This document shows, in pieces, positions 26,710-37,628 of a stretch of 64,000 bases of DNA. A program made the position numbers and the translations under genes. The notes under the pieces were generated by a model. The model was not told where the DNA came from. It was given only the letters and a program-made list of their open reading frames with translations, and made no database searches. Positions within the stretch are counted from its first letter, which is position 1. Every line of letters starts with the position of its first letter. This DNA is from Bacillus cereus. GTDB taxonomy: Bacteria > Bacillota > Bacilli > Bacillales > Bacillaceae_G. Where the stretch lies: assembly GCF_002584535.1 (NCBI RefSeq), contig NZ_NUOT01000044.1, positions 184,330 through 248,329 on the forward strand, in the 5' to 3' direction.

Positions 26710-27543
26710 ATGGGCTTTTTAAATAACAGTATTATTTATCATATTGCAATTATTTTATATGCTTGTAGCATTAGTTTATATTTTATAGATTATTTCCAAA
26801 GTAACCGAAAGGCGAATCGAATTGCTTTTTGGTTACTTGCGATTGTATGGGTATTACAGTCTATTTTCATGTTACTTCGGGCCACGGAATCAGAGACGAA
26901 TCCGATTTTAACATTATTGTCAGGAATTTATTTTTACGTGTGGTTATTAATTACAATGTCACTCGTAATCAATCGATTTATGCGCATTGACTTTTTAGTT
27001 TTTTTTACAAATGTCATTGCTTTTGGCGTAAGCGCTTTTTCTATTTTCACCCCGCTCGGAAAAATGTCGCCGGTACTTGCGCATCAATTAGTTTCAGAGC
27101 TTGTATACGTACATGTAGGAATGGCGATTATTTCTTATGCGGCGTTTACAGTGTCGTTTATTTTTTCCATTATGTACTTATTGCAATATCGATTGTTAAA
27201 ACAGAAAAAATGGAATGCGAGATTAAGGCGGTTGGGAAATTTACGGAAGCTTGAGTCGATGTCATATGGATTAAATTTATTTTCTGTTCCGTTTTTTCTA
27301 TTAGCTATTTTGCTTGGATGTATATGGGGATATACCAAACTAGATAATTTTCATTGGTATGACACGAAAGTAATCGGGTCTTTTGTTGTTTTATTTGCAT
27401 ATTGCATGGGTTTATATTTACGAGGATCAGACATATTGCAAGGTAAGAAGATTATAAGTTGGAACATTGGAGCCTTTCTTGTTATGTTAATCAATATTTT
27501 TCTATTCAGCAGTTTATCCAATTTCCACTTTTGGTATTTATAA
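26710..27543 (+). CDS. hemX: HemX, CcsA-like membrane protein
   Basis: A 277-residue integral membrane protein with eight predicted hydrophobic segments, similar in layout to the CcsA/ResC cytochrome-c assembly family. In B. subtilis HemX lowers the cellular amount of HemA. Its place as second gene of the hem operon is conserved. GGAAGGATG lies upstream of the ATG, 17 nt after hemA. Confidence 0.92.
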   Translation: MGFLNNSIIYHIAIILYACSISLYFIDYFQSNRKANRIAFWLLAIVWVLQSIFMLLRATESETNPILTLLSGIYFYVWLLITMSLVINRFMRIDFLVFFTNVIAFGVSAFSIFTPLGKMSPVLAHQLVSELVYVHVGMAIISYAAFTVSFIFSIMYLLQYRLLKQKKWNARLRRLGNLRKLESMSYGLNLFSVPFFLLAILLGCIWGYTKLDNFHWYDTKVIGSFVVLFAYCMGLYLRGSDILQGKKIISWNIGAFLVMLINIFLFSSLSNFHFWYL

Positions 27544-27558
27544 TGAGGAGAGAAAATT

Positions 27559-28488
27559 ATGCGCAAAATTATTGTAGGTTCAAGAAAGAGTAAGCTAGCA
27601 TTGACGCAAACAAATTGGTTTATTGATCAGTTAAAAGCGCTTGGTTTGCCATATGAATTTGAAGTGAAAGAAATTGTTACAAAAGGCGACGTTATTTTAG
27701 ATGTGACGCTTTCCAAAGTAGGTGGGAAAGGTTTATTTGTAAAAGAAATTGAACATGCACTGCTTACAAAAGAAATTGATATGGCTGTACATAGTATGAA
27801 GGATATGCCAGCTGTACTTCCGGATGGATTAACAATTGGATGTATACCAAAGCGTGTAGATCCGCGTGATGCGTTCATTTCAAAAAATGGGGAATCATTT
27901 GAGGATTTAGCAGAAGGTGCGATTCTTGGGACAAGTAGTTTACGACGAAGTGCACAGCTACTAGCTGCTAGACCAGACTTACAAGTAAAGTGGATTCGTG
28001 GAAATATTGATACGAGATTACGTAAATTAAAAGAAGAAGACTATGATGCAATCATCTTAGCGACAGCTGGTTTAGAGAGAATGGGCTGGGCAGATGATGT
28101 TATTACAGAGCACTTAGATGAAAAGGTATGCGTGCCAGCTGTTGGACAAGGTGCATTAGCAATTGAATGCCGTGAGGATGATCAAGATTTATTACGATTA
28201 TTATCACATATCAATGACTCTGTCACAGAGCGAACAGTCGCAGCAGAGCGAGTATTTCTTCATAAACTTGAAGGCGGTTGCCAAGTACCAATTGCTGGTT
28301 ATGCAACACTTGGGGAGAGAGATGAAATTGAATTAACAGCGCTTGTCGGTTCTATGGATGGTTCCATTTTGTTAAAAGAAATTGTCACAGGTGTGGATCC
28401 GGAGCAAGTTGGTTTAGAGGCAGCGAATCGTTTAATTGAGCAAGGAGCAAAAGAACTCATTCTCGCTGCAAATAAGGAGCAACATTAA
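27559..28488 (+). CDS. hemC: Porphobilinogen deaminase (hydroxymethylbilane synthase)
   Basis: A 309-residue enzyme that joins four porphobilinogens into hydroxymethylbilane. The dipyrromethane cofactor attaches to Cys241 in [12 protein letters not shown]. Other family blocks are [12 protein letters not shown] (7-18), VHSMKDMP (about 77-84) and [11 protein letters not shown] (about 124). GAGGAGAG is 7 nt before the ATG. hemD starts 2 nt after its stop. Confidence 0.98.
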   Translation: MRKIIVGSRKSKLALTQTNWFIDQLKALGLPYEFEVKEIVTKGDVILDVTLSKVGGKGLFVKEIEHALLTKEIDMAVHSMKDMPAVLPDGLTIGCIPKRVDPRDAFISKNGESFEDLAEGAILGTSSLRRSAQLLAARPDLQVKWIRGNIDTRLRKLKEEDYDAIILATAGLERMGWADDVITEHLDEKVCVPAVGQGALAIECREDDQDLLRLLSHINDSVTERTVAAERVFLHKLEGGCQVPIAGYATLGERDEIELTALVGSMDGSILLKEIVTGVDPEQVGLEAANRLIEQGAKELILAANKEQH

Positions 28489-28490
28489 TC

Positions 28491-29249
28491 ATGGATGCCC
28501 TTGCTGGAAAAACAGTACTAATTACGCGTGCCCAGCATCAAGCAAAACAAATGAGTGAAGCGGTGAACAAACAGGGCGGAATTCCATTGGAAATTCCGCT
28601 TTTGCATATAGAAGGCGTATCTCAGCAGGAATTTCAAAATGTATCTCAACAGCTTAACACATATGACTGGGTTATTTTTACGAGTAAAAATGGTGTGGAA
28701 TGTTTTTTAGATGGTTTGTATAAGAGAATTCCCTCTACTGTTCGCATTGCTGCAGTAGGCGTGAAAACAGGGCTAGAATTAAAAAAGCGAGGTTATGAGG
28801 TTCATTTTGTCCCAACGGATTTTGTTGCGGAAGCTTTCGCTAAAGAATTTGTAAGAGAGTTAAATGGGACAGAACGTATTTTATTTCCAAAAGGGAATTT
28901 AGCTAGAGATATTATTCCAAATAAGCTGCGTAAACTTGGTGTGTTTTTAGAAGAGTTTGTTGTGTATGAAACGAAAGCGAATCATGAGAAGCGGCAAGAT
29001 CTCATCGCCAATCTAGAATCAGGTAAGATAGATATTGTTACATTTACGAGTCCTTCTACCGTTACTAGCTTTGTGAAATTACTTGAAGGCACAAACTGGA
29101 GAGAATGGATAAAAAAATGTACAATTGCTTGTATAGGACCAATAACAGCGCAAGAGGCAAGTCGTTATTTCTCTGATGTAATTGTTCCGAAAGAATATAC
29201 AGTAGAAGCGTTAATACAATGCATTTCAACATATAATCAAAATGCATAA
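28491..29249 (+). CDS. hemD: Uroporphyrinogen-III synthase
   Basis: A 252-residue enzyme that closes and inverts ring D to give uroporphyrinogen III. The family is poorly conserved; here WVIFTSKNGVECF (about 63) and IVTFTSPSTVTSF (about 180), then CIGPITAQEA are the recognisable motifs, and the position between hemC and hemB makes the call firm. Confidence 0.95.
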   Translation: MDALAGKTVLITRAQHQAKQMSEAVNKQGGIPLEIPLLHIEGVSQQEFQNVSQQLNTYDWVIFTSKNGVECFLDGLYKRIPSTVRIAAVGVKTGLELKKRGYEVHFVPTDFVAEAFAKEFVRELNGTERILFPKGNLARDIIPNKLRKLGVFLEEFVVYETKANHEKRQDLIANLESGKIDIVTFTSPSTVTSFVKLLEGTNWREWIKKCTIACIGPITAQEASRYFSDVIVPKEYTVEALIQCISTYNQNA

Positions 29250-29279
29250 TTTAAATAAAAGAATGGGAGATAGAAATCT

Positions 29280-30269
29280 ATGAATTCTTTACAGTTTAAT
29301 CGTCACCGTCGTTTAAGACAAAGCGGAAATATGCGTGCACTTGTACGTGAAACATTTTTACATACAGAAGATTTTATTTATCCTATTTTCGTACTAGAGG
29401 GAGAGAATGTTCGTAACGAAGTTCCTTCTATGCCAGATGTATATCAAATTTCTTTAGATCTTCTGCAAGCTGAAATGCAAGAAGTGGTAGATTTAGGTAT
29501 TCGATCTGTTATCGTATTTGGCTTGCCTGCTGAAAAAGATGAAGTTGGATCTTCTGCATTTTGTGAGCATGGTATTGTACAACGTGCAATTAAACAAATT
29601 AAAGAACAGTTCCCAGAGTTAGTAGTAGTTGCAGATACATGTTTATGTCAATATACAAGTCATGGACATTGCGGTGTTATTGAGGATGGAATCATTTTAA
29701 ATGATGCATCGCTAGAAGTTCTTGCGAAAACAGCGGTAAGTCAAGCGAAGGCAGGAGCGGATATTATTGCCCCATCTAACATGATGGATGGATTTGTAAC
29801 GGCGATTCGCCATGCATTAGATGAGAACGGTTTTTCACACGTGCCGGTTATGTCATATGCTGTGAAATACTCATCTGCATTTTACGGTCCATTCCGCGAT
29901 GCAGCACATGGTGCACCACAATTTGGCGATCGTAAAACGTATCAAATGGATCCAGCAAACCGTATGGAAGCATTCCGTGAAGCGGAATCAGATGTAATGG
30001 AAGGAGCAGATTTCTTAATTGTAAAACCAGCTCTTTCTTACTTAGATATTATTCGCGATGTAAAGAACAATTTCAATTTACCAATTGTTGCTTATAATGT
30101 GAGCGGAGAATATTCGATGATTAAAGCAGCAGCGCAAAATGGTTGGATTAATGAAAAAGACATTGTACTTGAGAAATTGTTAAGCATGAAACGTGCAGGG
30201 GCAGACTTAATCATTACGTATCATGCAAAAGATGCAGCACGATGGTTACAAGAAGGAGGCGCACAATAA
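29280..30269 (+). CDS. hemB: Delta-aminolevulinic acid dehydratase (porphobilinogen synthase)
   Basis: A 329-residue enzyme that condenses two 5-aminolevulinate molecules. The Cys-rich zinc site is present ([14 protein letters not shown], about 118-131), so it is the Zn-dependent type. The Schiff-base lysines lie in [17 protein letters not shown] (about 195) and [13 protein letters not shown] (about 248). GGGAGATAG precedes the ATG. Its stop overlaps the hemL start (TAATG). Confidence 0.98.
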   Translation: MNSLQFNRHRRLRQSGNMRALVRETFLHTEDFIYPIFVLEGENVRNEVPSMPDVYQISLDLLQAEMQEVVDLGIRSVIVFGLPAEKDEVGSSAFCEHGIVQRAIKQIKEQFPELVVVADTCLCQYTSHGHCGVIEDGIILNDASLEVLAKTAVSQAKAGADIIAPSNMMDGFVTAIRHALDENGFSHVPVMSYAVKYSSAFYGPFRDAAHGAPQFGDRKTYQMDPANRMEAFREAESDVMEGADFLIVKPALSYLDIIRDVKNNFNLPIVAYNVSGEYSMIKAAAQNGWINEKDIVLEKLLSMKRAGADLIITYHAKDAARWLQEGGAQ

Positions 30270-31558
30270 TGAAAAAGTTTGATAAGTCGATTGAAGCATT
30301 TGAAACAGCACAAAATTTAATGCCTGGTGGTGTGAATAGTCCGGTTCGTGCATTTAAATCCGTTGGTATGAATCCGCTCTTTATGGAGCGCGGGAAAGGT
30401 TCTAAAGTGTACGATATCGATGGGAATGAATATATCGACTACGTATTATCATGGGGACCACTGATTCATGGGCATGCCAATGATCGTGTTGTAGAATCAT
30501 TAAAGGCTGTTGCGGAAAAAGGAACAAGCTTTGGTGCGCCAACAGAAATTGAAAATAAATTAGCGCAGCTTGTAATTGAGCGTGTGCCGTCTATTGAAAT
30601 TGTACGTATGGTAAACTCTGGAACAGAAGCGACAATGAGTGCGCTTCGTCTAGCACGTGGTTATACAGGGCGTAATAAAATTTTGAAATTTATCGGTTGT
30701 TATCATGGGCATGGCGATTCCCTATTGATTAAAGCTGGTTCTGGTGTTGCGACGCTTGGTTTACCAGATAGCCCTGGTGTACCTGAAGGTGTAGCACAAA
30801 ATACAATTACAGTAGCTTATAACGATTTAGAGAGCGTAAAATATGCTTTCGACCAATTCGGTGACGACATTGCTTGTGTGATCGTCGAGCCGGTCGCTGG
30901 AAATATGGGTGTTGTGCCACCTCAGCCAGGATTTTTAGAAGGACTTCGTGAAGTAACAGAGAAAAATGGTGCTTTGCTTATCTTTGATGAAGTAATGACA
31001 GGGTTCCGTGTTGCTTATAACTGCGGACAAGGGTATTACGGTGTAACGCCTGACTTAACTTGTTTAGGAAAAGTAATCGGCGGTGGTCTGCCAGTAGGAG
31101 CATATGGTGGTAAAGCGGAAATTATGCGTGAAGTTGCACCGAGCGGACCAATTTATCAAGCAGGTACATTATCCGGTAATCCTTTAGCGATGACTGCAGG
31201 TTATGAAACGTTAGTACAATTAACGCCAGAGTGTTATCAAGAGTTTGAACGTAAAGCTGAAATGCTAGAAAATGGTCTGCGTAAAGCGGCTGAAAAACAC
31301 GGTATTCCGCACCATATCAACCGTGCCGGTTCTATGATTGGTATATTCTTTACGAATAAACCAGTTATTAACTACGATGCGGCAAAAACTTCAAACTTAG
31401 AGTTCTTTGCAGCTTACTATCGTGAAATGGTAGAGCAAGGTGTATTCTTACCACCTTCTCAATTTGAGGGCTTATTCTTATCAACAGCACATAGTGATGC
31501 TGATATTGAAGCAACGATTGCAGCGGCAGAAATTGCAATGTCAAAATTAAAAGCATAA
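30269..31558 (+). CDS. hemL: Glutamate-1-semialdehyde 2,1-aminomutase
   Basis: A 429-residue PLP enzyme making 5-aminolevulinate from the HemA product. The PLP lysine is in [16 protein letters not shown] (about residue 268), with [18 protein letters not shown] (about 120) and [10 protein letters not shown] (about 240) as further signatures. The start at 30269 has AAGGAGGC upstream and overlaps the hemB stop by one base; an upstream frame extension is not conserved. It is the last gene of the hem operon. Confidence 0.97.
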   Translation: MKKFDKSIEAFETAQNLMPGGVNSPVRAFKSVGMNPLFMERGKGSKVYDIDGNEYIDYVLSWGPLIHGHANDRVVESLKAVAEKGTSFGAPTEIENKLAQLVIERVPSIEIVRMVNSGTEATMSALRLARGYTGRNKILKFIGCYHGHGDSLLIKAGSGVATLGLPDSPGVPEGVAQNTITVAYNDLESVKYAFDQFGDDIACVIVEPVAGNMGVVPPQPGFLEGLREVTEKNGALLIFDEVMTGFRVAYNCGQGYYGVTPDLTCLGKVIGGGLPVGAYGGKAEIMREVAPSGPIYQAGTLSGNPLAMTAGYETLVQLTPECYQEFERKAEMLENGLRKAAEKHGIPHHINRAGSMIGIFFTNKPVINYDAAKTSNLEFFAAYYREMVEQGVFLPPSQFEGLFLSTAHSDADIEATIAAAEIAMSKLKA

Positions 31559-31562
31559 AGTA

Positions 31563-31602
31563 AAAAGGTTGTCAGGGATCATATCCTGGCAACCTTTTTT
31601 TA
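31563..31602 (+). terminator. Terminator of the hem operon
   Basis: AAAAGGTTGTCAGG and CCTGGCAACCTTTT stem, then T-run. Confidence 0.9.
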
Positions 31603-31756
31603 TATATAGCTGAAAATTATGGGGATATTGTTGGAAAGCTGATATATGAAAAAAATCAATCAGAATCCCATGTATGCAGTTCGATTTTTTTACTCATAAA
31701 ATGACTCTCATGCACATAAATCTGTAATGACATACAGTTTGGGAGGGGGAAAAAAA

Positions 31757-32749
31757 GTGACAACAAATCATTCGTTACGTTTTTCATTGAAAGAATCGGT
31801 TTGGTTCCAAAAAGGACAGGAAGTCGAAGAACTTTTGTCAATTTCGTTAGATCCAGACGTTGAGATAGAAGAGCTTGAATACGAAGTGATTGTGAGAGGG
31901 CAATTAGATTTAACAGGGGAATATGTTGCAAGGAAAGATGAGGTTGAGTTTTCATTAAGAGACGTATCTCCAGCGAAATCCATTGATTATGTAGAAATGA
32001 GAGAAGATGGTGTCAACGAACTTGTACACTCTTTTCCGTTAGAAATTTCGATTCCGCGAAACCGAGTGAAACAAGTTGAAGAATTGTATGTTTCCATTGA
32101 GGAATTTGATTATGAATTAAAAGAAAATGGTTGCTTGCAACTATTAGCAGATATATCGATTTCTGGTTTATGCGAGGACGAGAGAATGCAGTATGAAGTA
32201 CAAGAGGAAGAAATGGAGAATGTGGAAGTTGGTAGAGCTGAGGAAACAAAAGTGGTGGATGAGGATAAAGGATCAGTGGAGGAAGTAGTAGTTCATACAG
32301 AATCAGACGGATGGGAAGATTATGCATTTGAGCCGTTTCAATTAGAGGAGCGCAAAGAACAAGAATTAGAAGAGGAAGAACATCTACTAGAAGGACATGA
32401 AGAAGAAAGGGAAGAAGTGAAAGAAACTACCCCACAGTTTGAATTGTTCGGCCGGAAGGATTTTAAGAAAAAACAAGCAGAGAAATTACAAGAAGAGCAA
32501 GAGGAAGCATCCTACTCGCAACGAGATGAAAATGCATTATACTTAACAAAATTATTTACGAAAGAGCCGGAAGAAGAGTTTACGAAATTACGTATGTATT
32601 TTGTGCAAGAAGGGGATACAATTGAATCGGTCGCGGAGCGATATGAAACGACTGTCCAGCATTTACATCGCGTGAACCAAACAGATGATGTGTATTTAAC
32701 TACAGGACAAATTATATATATACCTGTGCCAAAAGCAAAGACAAAGTGA
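31757..32749 (+). CDS. spoVID: Spore coat assembly protein SpoVID
   Basis: The N-terminal 130 residues match the SpoVID morphogenetic domain (LRFSLKESVWFQKGQEVEELLSISLDP). A long acidic, Glu-rich middle follows, and a C-terminal LysM domain (about 283-327: YFVQEGDTIESVAERY...VYLTTGQIIYIPV). SpoVID guides coat proteins to encase the forespore. At 330 residues it is much shorter than B. subtilis SpoVID (575), the loss being in the middle. The start is GTG at 31757 with GGGAGGGGG 7 nt upstream. The order hemL-spoVID-ysxE is conserved. Confidence 0.92.
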   Translation: MTTNHSLRFSLKESVWFQKGQEVEELLSISLDPDVEIEELEYEVIVRGQLDLTGEYVARKDEVEFSLRDVSPAKSIDYVEMREDGVNELVHSFPLEISIPRNRVKQVEELYVSIEEFDYELKENGCLQLLADISISGLCEDERMQYEVQEEEMENVEVGRAEETKVVDEDKGSVEEVVVHTESDGWEDYAFEPFQLEERKEQELEEEEHLLEGHEEEREEVKETTPQFELFGRKDFKKKQAEKLQEEQEEASYSQRDENALYLTKLFTKEPEEEFTKLRMYFVQEGDTIESVAERYETTVQHLHRVNQTDDVYLTTGQIIYIPVPKAKTK

Positions 32750-32781
32750 GTGAAGAGGATTCTTCACTCACCTCTTTTCTT
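32746..32781 (+). terminator. Terminator of spoVID
   Basis: GTGAGTGAAGA, GGAT loop, TCTTCACTCAC perfect 11-bp stem, then CTCTTTTCTTT. The stop codon lies inside the stem. Confidence 0.85.
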
Positions 32782-32782
32782 T

Positions 32783-33010
32783 CGTCCTAGTTTATCCTGC
32801 TATGAGCGGGCAGTAAGATCCTCACCTCAAGATTTAGATGGAAATGAGGAAGATAGCGTGAGGGTCCCCAGCAGGAGGATGAATCCCCACTTATCTTCAC
32901 CTTTTGTTCTCACGTGGTATGGGGCGAAAAAAGGAACTGACCGCTTCTAATGCTTTCTTCCACTTAAAGATTAGGCTTTATGTCGGTTTTTCAATCTGCA
33001 TTTCTATAGA
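32783..33010 (+). repeat. Structured dispersed repeat element
   Basis: About 230 bp with no supported gene. It contains nested helices: TCCTGCT (32795) with AGCAGGA (32870), GATCCTCAC (32817) with GTGAGGGTC (32858), and CTCA (32826) with TGAG (32845). The 3' part (32932-33009) recurs at 25122-25212. The organisation suits one of the B. cereus-group dispersed (bcr-like) repeats, but the exact class cannot be assigned here. Confidence 0.6.
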
Positions 33011-33073
33011 AATCGGTTATTCCAGTTAAAAGGAATTTTATTTTACGTTTTTGAATGAGAAAGGATCATTCGT

Positions 33074-34099
33074 ATGGATATAGAATTACGGGATCGTTAT
33101 GCACCGATCGTACAGCGGTATCAATTAGATGTCCAACATATGGAAGAGCACGGAAGTATCATAAAAATTTATACGAATCAAGGGCCATATGCATTAAAAA
33201 AATTACCATCTCATCGATTGAAGCGAAATCATTTAATGTATCATATTCAATATTTACGTGAAAAGGGATTTACACATTATGCACCCATTTACCATGCAAT
33301 AGATGGGAATCACATTTTGAACGATGAAACATATAGTTATTATTTAATGCCCTGGCTGGAGCGAGCTGAAGGAAGTGGAGAGGACAATGATCAATATCAC
33401 AAAATGTTTCAGACGTTAGCGCTGCTTCACCAAAGGACGGTAAAAGAAGAATCATATACGGAAGAAACGTTAGAGAAGCATTATAAAAATGTCTCTGAGC
33501 GTTGGGAGGAAGATGGGGATTTCTTAGAGAAATTTCTTTTAGAATCTGAGGCGAAATGGTATATGTCTCCGTTTGAACTACAGTATTGTACGTATTTTCA
33601 TCACGTGATGAGAGCACGTGAATTTGCAACGAAACAGCTTTCAGAGTGGCATGAAGTGATGAAAGAGAAAGAAAAAACACGAGTTTCTTTTATCCATGGT
33701 AATGTATCAATGAAGCATTTTTTATTCGATTATGAACGAAATGGTTATTTTATTAGTTTGGAAAAATCTCAGTTTGCGACACCAGTTCAAGATCTTGTCC
33801 GTTTTTATTCCCGCTCACTGAACACATACCCAATGGCGAGAAACGATCGTTTTGAATGGTATCAGGTGTATCAAAAGAATTTTCCGTTTACGAAAGAAGA
33901 GCAACTTCTTATGTTTGCTTATCTAACATATCCTTCTCCATTTATTCGGCAAATTCAATCTTATACAAGCAAACAGCAGAGTCGTAGTGAAAAGCAAGAA
34001 CTTCAAGGTGTGAAAATGTTACAACAAGCGCATTGGCTTGTAAGTAATATAGAATATTTTATTTCACAATTACAAGCAGCGCAGCAAGGGAATGAGTAA
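33074..34099 (+). CDS. ysxE: Spore coat protein YsxE (CotS-like kinase fold)
   Basis: A 341-residue protein of the CotS/YsxE/YutH group, which share a phosphotransferase-like fold. The N-lobe has YALKKLP (about 40) at the lysine position, and the C-lobe has FIHGNVSMKHFLFD (about 205) where kinases have the catalytic loop; the usual HxD aspartate is replaced by Asn, so catalysis is doubtful. YsxE is an inner-coat protein depending on SpoVID. GAAAGGATC lies upstream of the ATG. It follows spoVID as in B. subtilis, here after the repeat element. Confidence 0.88.
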   Translation: MDIELRDRYAPIVQRYQLDVQHMEEHGSIIKIYTNQGPYALKKLPSHRLKRNHLMYHIQYLREKGFTHYAPIYHAIDGNHILNDETYSYYLMPWLERAEGSGEDNDQYHKMFQTLALLHQRTVKEESYTEETLEKHYKNVSERWEEDGDFLEKFLLESEAKWYMSPFELQYCTYFHHVMRAREFATKQLSEWHEVMKEKEKTRVSFIHGNVSMKHFLFDYERNGYFISLEKSQFATPVQDLVRFYSRSLNTYPMARNDRFEWYQVYQKNFPFTKEEQLLMFAYLTYPSPFIRQIQSYTSKQQSRSEKQELQGVKMLQQAHWLVSNIEYFISQLQAAQQGNE

Positions 34100-34134
34100 C
34101 AGCCGTAGTCTCAAGTATCTTGAGGCTACGGCTG
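34100..34134. terminator. Bidirectional terminator of ysxE and the small membrane gene
   Basis: CAGCCGTAGTCTCAAG and CTTGAGGCTACGGCTG form a 16-position stem with a 3-nt loop, between convergent genes; the minus-strand stop codon lies within it. Confidence 0.75.
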
Positions 34135-34320
34135 AAAATGCAAGCGAATCGTAGCTACAACAAAGATGATAAGGATGATAAAGTCTAAAAAGGTAGGAAG
34201 TAGTAAAGTGCGAATTCCTTGGAAAATAGTAAGTGGAATTGCAAAATCAGCGAATATGGTTTGCAAATTTCTAACCCATGAAGGGGCTGAAAAATTATAG
34301 GTGCGTTTGTAACGTCGCAT
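34126..34320 (-). CDS. Hypothetical 64-residue membrane protein
   Basis: The basic N-terminus (MRRYKRTYNFS) is followed by an amphipathic part and a transmembrane segment (PTFLDFIILIIFVVATIRL). GGAGGA lies about 7 nt before the ATG at 34320; another ATG at 34326 is too close to it. Good ribosome-binding site, own strand and shared terminator make it a real gene. No family was recognised. It lies between ysxE and the valS T-box. Confidence 0.65.
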   Translation of the reverse strand: MRRYKRTYNFSAPSWVRNLQTIFADFAIPLTIFQGIRTLLLPTFLDFIILIIFVVATIRLHFQP

Positions 34321-34544
34321 AATCATTCCTCCGTATAGAAAGGCTATTGCCGTACATGAATCTTAAAAGATGAAGGGGTAATATTACAGTATGCGGGGTA
34401 ATTACCTAAGGTGCTTGTGCTGCAGACTTTCATATATATTACAGAAAAAATAGTTAAGCTGATTGATGATTATAGGTTGTTTTTATCAAATAGGAAAGTA
34501 TAGCATCTATCCATTGTAGAAAAATGCTGAAAAATATTTTTATC

Positions 34545-34573
34545 TTGACGAATATGGTTTCGTTTTTTACACT
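34545..34573 (+). promoter_or_regulatory. Possible sigma-A promoter of valS
   Basis: TTGACG, 17 nt, TACACT. It gives a transcript start near 34580, fitting the length of the T-box leader. Confidence 0.45.
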
Positions 34574-34579
34574 ATTGTA

Positions 34580-34850
34580 TATAATAAATAACAATTATAT
34601 AAATGCGTTGAAGGGGAAGAGTATAACATTAAACGTCTGCAGAGAGGAGAATTATTAGCTGTGAGATTCTCTAGATAGTCATGTTAGAAGGTAGCCCTGG
34701 AGCATCTTTTCTGAACGGATTCATTCTCATTAGGAAAAGACGGATCTGTCCGTTATCAAATTAAGAGTATAAGCAAATTTTGAATTTGTTTGTAAATAAA
34801 GGTGGTACCACGATGTCCCTCGTCCTTTTTGGATGAGGGACATTTTTTAT
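34580..34850 (+). ncRNA. T-box leader of valS
   Basis: The T-box core AAATAAAGGTGGTACCACG (34794-34812) is followed by a terminator ATGTCCCTCGTCC / GGATGAGGGACAT and T-run. Stem I begins near AGAGAGGAGA (34641). GTC at 34678-34680 is the likely valine specifier. Uncharged tRNA-Val binding would favour the antiterminator. Confidence 0.92.
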
Positions 34851-34868
34851 TCTTAAGGAGGGAAAATA

Positions 34869-37514
34869 ATGTCAAACACGGAAAAGAATTTACCAACTAA
34901 ATATGATCATATGTCCGTTGAAGAAGGCCGCTATAAATGGTGGCTTGATGGCCAATATTTCGAAGCAAAAGGAGATGCGGAAAAACAGCCGTATACAATT
35001 GTAATTCCACCTCCAAACGTAACAGGTAAGCTACACTTAGGTCATGCTTGGGATACAACACTTCAAGATATTTTAACACGTACGAAGCGTATGCAAGGTT
35101 ACGATGTATTATGGCTTCCTGGTATGGACCATGCGGGCATCGCAACGCAAGCAAAAGTAGAAGCGAAACTTCGTGAAGAAGGTATTTCACGTTACGATCT
35201 TGGCCGTGAGAAATTCCTTGAAAAGGCATGGGAATGGAAAGAAGAGTATGCTTCTCACATTCGTCAGCAATGGGGAAAAGTTGGTTTAGGATTAGATTAT
35301 ACGCGTGAGCGCTTCACATTAGATAAAGGTTTATCTGATGCGGTTAATAAAGTATTCGTTCAATTATACGAAAAAGGTTTAATTTACCGCGGTGAGTATA
35401 TCATTAACTGGGACCCAGCAACACGCACAGCTCTTTCTGATATAGAAGTAATTCATAAAGAGGTTCAAGGTGCATTCTACCATATGAACTATCCGTTAAC
35501 AGACGGTTCTGGTCATATTCGTCTTGCAACAACTCGTCCAGAAACAATGCTTGGTGATACAGCAGTAGCAGTTCATCCGGAAGATGATCGTTACAAACAT
35601 TTAATCGGAAAAACAGTTACACTTCCAATTGTAGGCCGTGAGATTCCGATTATTGCTGATGAGTACGTAGAAAAAGATTTCGGAACAGGTGTTGTGAAAA
35701 TTACTCCAGCTCATGATCCGAATGACTTTGAAGTAGGTAACCGCCATGACTTACCACGCATTCTTGTAATGAACGAAGATGGTACAATGAATGAAAAAGC
35801 TGGTAAATATAACGGTATGGATCGTTTTGAATGCCGTAAAGAATTAGTAAAAGACTTGCAAGAAGCTGGCGTATTAGTAGAAATCGAGCCTCATATGCAT
35901 GCGGTAGGTCATAGTGAGCGTAGCGGAGCAGTTGTTGAGCCTTACTTATCAACACAATGGTTCGTAAAAATGGCACCACTTGCAGAAAAGGCTGTTGCTC
36001 TGCAACAAAAAGAAGGAGAAAAAGTAACGTTCGTACCAGATCGTTTCGAGAACACATACTTACGCTGGATGGAAAACATTCATGACTGGTGTATTTCTCG
36101 TCAATTATGGTGGGGACATCGCATTCCAGCTTGGTATCATAAAGAAACTGGTGAAGTATACGTAGGTACAGAAGCACCAGCAGATATCGAAAACTGGAAT
36201 CAAGATAACGACGTACTTGATACATGGTTTAGCTCAGCGTTATGGCCATTCTCAACACTTGGTTGGCCAAATGAAAATGATGAAGACTTCAAACGCTACT
36301 ATTCTACAGATGCGCTTGTAACGGGTTATGATATTATTTTCTTCTGGGTATCTCGTATGATTTTCCAAGGTTTAGAGTTTACAGGAGAGCGTCCATTTAA
36401 GGATGTATTAATTCATGGTTTAGTTCGTGATGAGCAAGGGCGTAAGATGAGTAAATCCCTAGGTAACGGTATTGATCCAATGGATGTTATCGATAAGTAC
36501 GGTGCAGATGCAATGCGTTTCTTCTTATCGACGGGAAGTGCACCAGGACAAGATTTACGCTTTAGCATGGAGAAAGTAGAATCTACTTGGAACTTTATTA
36601 ATAAAATTTGGAATGCATCTCGTTTCGTATTAATGAACATGGATGATATGCAATATGAAGATATCGATTTAACTGGTGAAAAATCTGTTGCAGATAAGTG
36701 GATTTTAACTCGCTTAAATGAAACGATTGAAAGTGTAACACGTAACATGGATAAATATGAATTCGGTGAAGCTGGCCGTGCGTTATACAACTTCATTTGG
36801 GATGATTTCTGTGACTGGTACATTGAAATGGCAAAACTACCATTATACGGTGAAGATGAAGCAGCGAAGAAAACAACTCGTTCTATTTTAGCTTATGTAC
36901 TAGACCAAACGATGCGTCTATTACACCCATTCATGCCGTTCGTAACAGAGAAAATCTGGCAACACTTACCGCATGAAGGTGAATCTATTACAGTAGCTGC
37001 ATGGCCAACAGTTCGCGAAGATTTACAAGATGAAGAAGCGGCAGCTGAAATGCATCTTCTAGTTGATATCATTCGCTCTGTTCGTAACATCCGTGCAGAA
37101 GTAAATACGCCAATGAGTAAAAAAGTTCAAATGCAGATTAAAGCAAAAGACGAAAAAGTTTTAGCTCAGCTTACGAAAAACAGTTCTTACATCGAGCGTT
37201 TCTGTAATCCAAGTGAATTAACGATTAAGACGGATTTACAAGCACCAGAAAAAGCAATGACTGCAATCGTATCAGGTGCAGAGTTGTTCTTACCGTTAGC
37301 TGATTTAATCAATCTTGATGAAGAGAAAGCACGCCTTGAAAAAGAACTTGAGAAGTTCGATAAAGAGGTAGAACGTGTACAGAAGAAACTTGCAAATCAA
37401 GGTTTCGTAGCAAAAGCTCCAGCAGCAGTTATTGAAGGAGAGCGTGCGAAAGAGCAAGATTACTTAGAAAAACGCGAAGCAGTTCGCCAACGTCTAGCTG
37501 ATCTTCAAAAATAA
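34869..37514 (+). CDS. valS: Valyl-tRNA synthetase
   Basis: An 881-residue class I synthetase. The HIGH motif appears as HLGH (56-59, in [16 protein letters not shown]) and KMSKS in [11 protein letters not shown] (about residue 525). The CP1 editing domain lies between ([17 protein letters not shown], about 222). A C-terminal coiled coil ([22 protein letters not shown], about 820-845) is typical for ValRS. AAGGAGGG precedes the ATG. Expression is controlled by the T-box leader directly upstream. Confidence 0.99.
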   Translation: MSNTEKNLPTKYDHMSVEEGRYKWWLDGQYFEAKGDAEKQPYTIVIPPPNVTGKLHLGHAWDTTLQDILTRTKRMQGYDVLWLPGMDHAGIATQAKVEAKLREEGISRYDLGREKFLEKAWEWKEEYASHIRQQWGKVGLGLDYTRERFTLDKGLSDAVNKVFVQLYEKGLIYRGEYIINWDPATRTALSDIEVIHKEVQGAFYHMNYPLTDGSGHIRLATTRPETMLGDTAVAVHPEDDRYKHLIGKTVTLPIVGREIPIIADEYVEKDFGTGVVKITPAHDPNDFEVGNRHDLPRILVMNEDGTMNEKAGKYNGMDRFECRKELVKDLQEAGVLVEIEPHMHAVGHSERSGAVVEPYLSTQWFVKMAPLAEKAVALQQKEGEKVTFVPDRFENTYLRWMENIHDWCISRQLWWGHRIPAWYHKETGEVYVGTEAPADIENWNQDNDVLDTWFSSALWPFSTLGWPNENDEDFKRYYSTDALVTGYDIIFFWVSRMIFQGLEFTGERPFKDVLIHGLVRDEQGRKMSKSLGNGIDPMDVIDKYGADAMRFFLSTGSAPGQDLRFSMEKVESTWNFINKIWNASRFVLMNMDDMQYEDIDLTGEKSVADKWILTRLNETIESVTRNMDKYEFGEAGRALYNFIWDDFCDWYIEMAKLPLYGEDEAAKKTTRSILAYVLDQTMRLLHPFMPFVTEKIWQHLPHEGESITVAAWPTVREDLQDEEAAAEMHLLVDIIRSVRNIRAEVNTPMSKKVQMQIKAKDEKVLAQLTKNSSYIERFCNPSELTIKTDLQAPEKAMTAIVSGAELFLPLADLINLDEEKARLEKELEKFDKEVERVQKKLANQGFVAKAPAAVIEGERAKEQDYLEKREAVRQRLADLQK

Positions 37515-37524
37515 AAGTTTTTCC

Positions 37525-37560
37525 AAAGAGACTCACTATATTGGTGAGTCTCTTTTATTT
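37525..37560 (+). terminator. Terminator of valS
   Basis: AAAGAGACTCAC and GTGAGTCTCTTT perfect 12-bp stem, followed by TATTT. Confidence 0.88.
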
Positions 37561-37628
37561 GCGTATAATAGAGTTAAGGTGATTTCTTGCCTTGGTTCTT
37601 TTTTGGATTTGAAAGGGGAATGGCACAA

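Noticed and set aside
31709-31739. Possible sigma-E promoter of spoVID (CATACAGTT at 31731)
   Set aside because: The -10 match is good, but the -35 spacing is 12 nt and the implied start would fall at the ribosome-binding site.
32750-32950. 66-codon open frame after spoVID
   Set aside because: It runs through the spoVID terminator and the structured repeat; no homologous frame in the second repeat copy.
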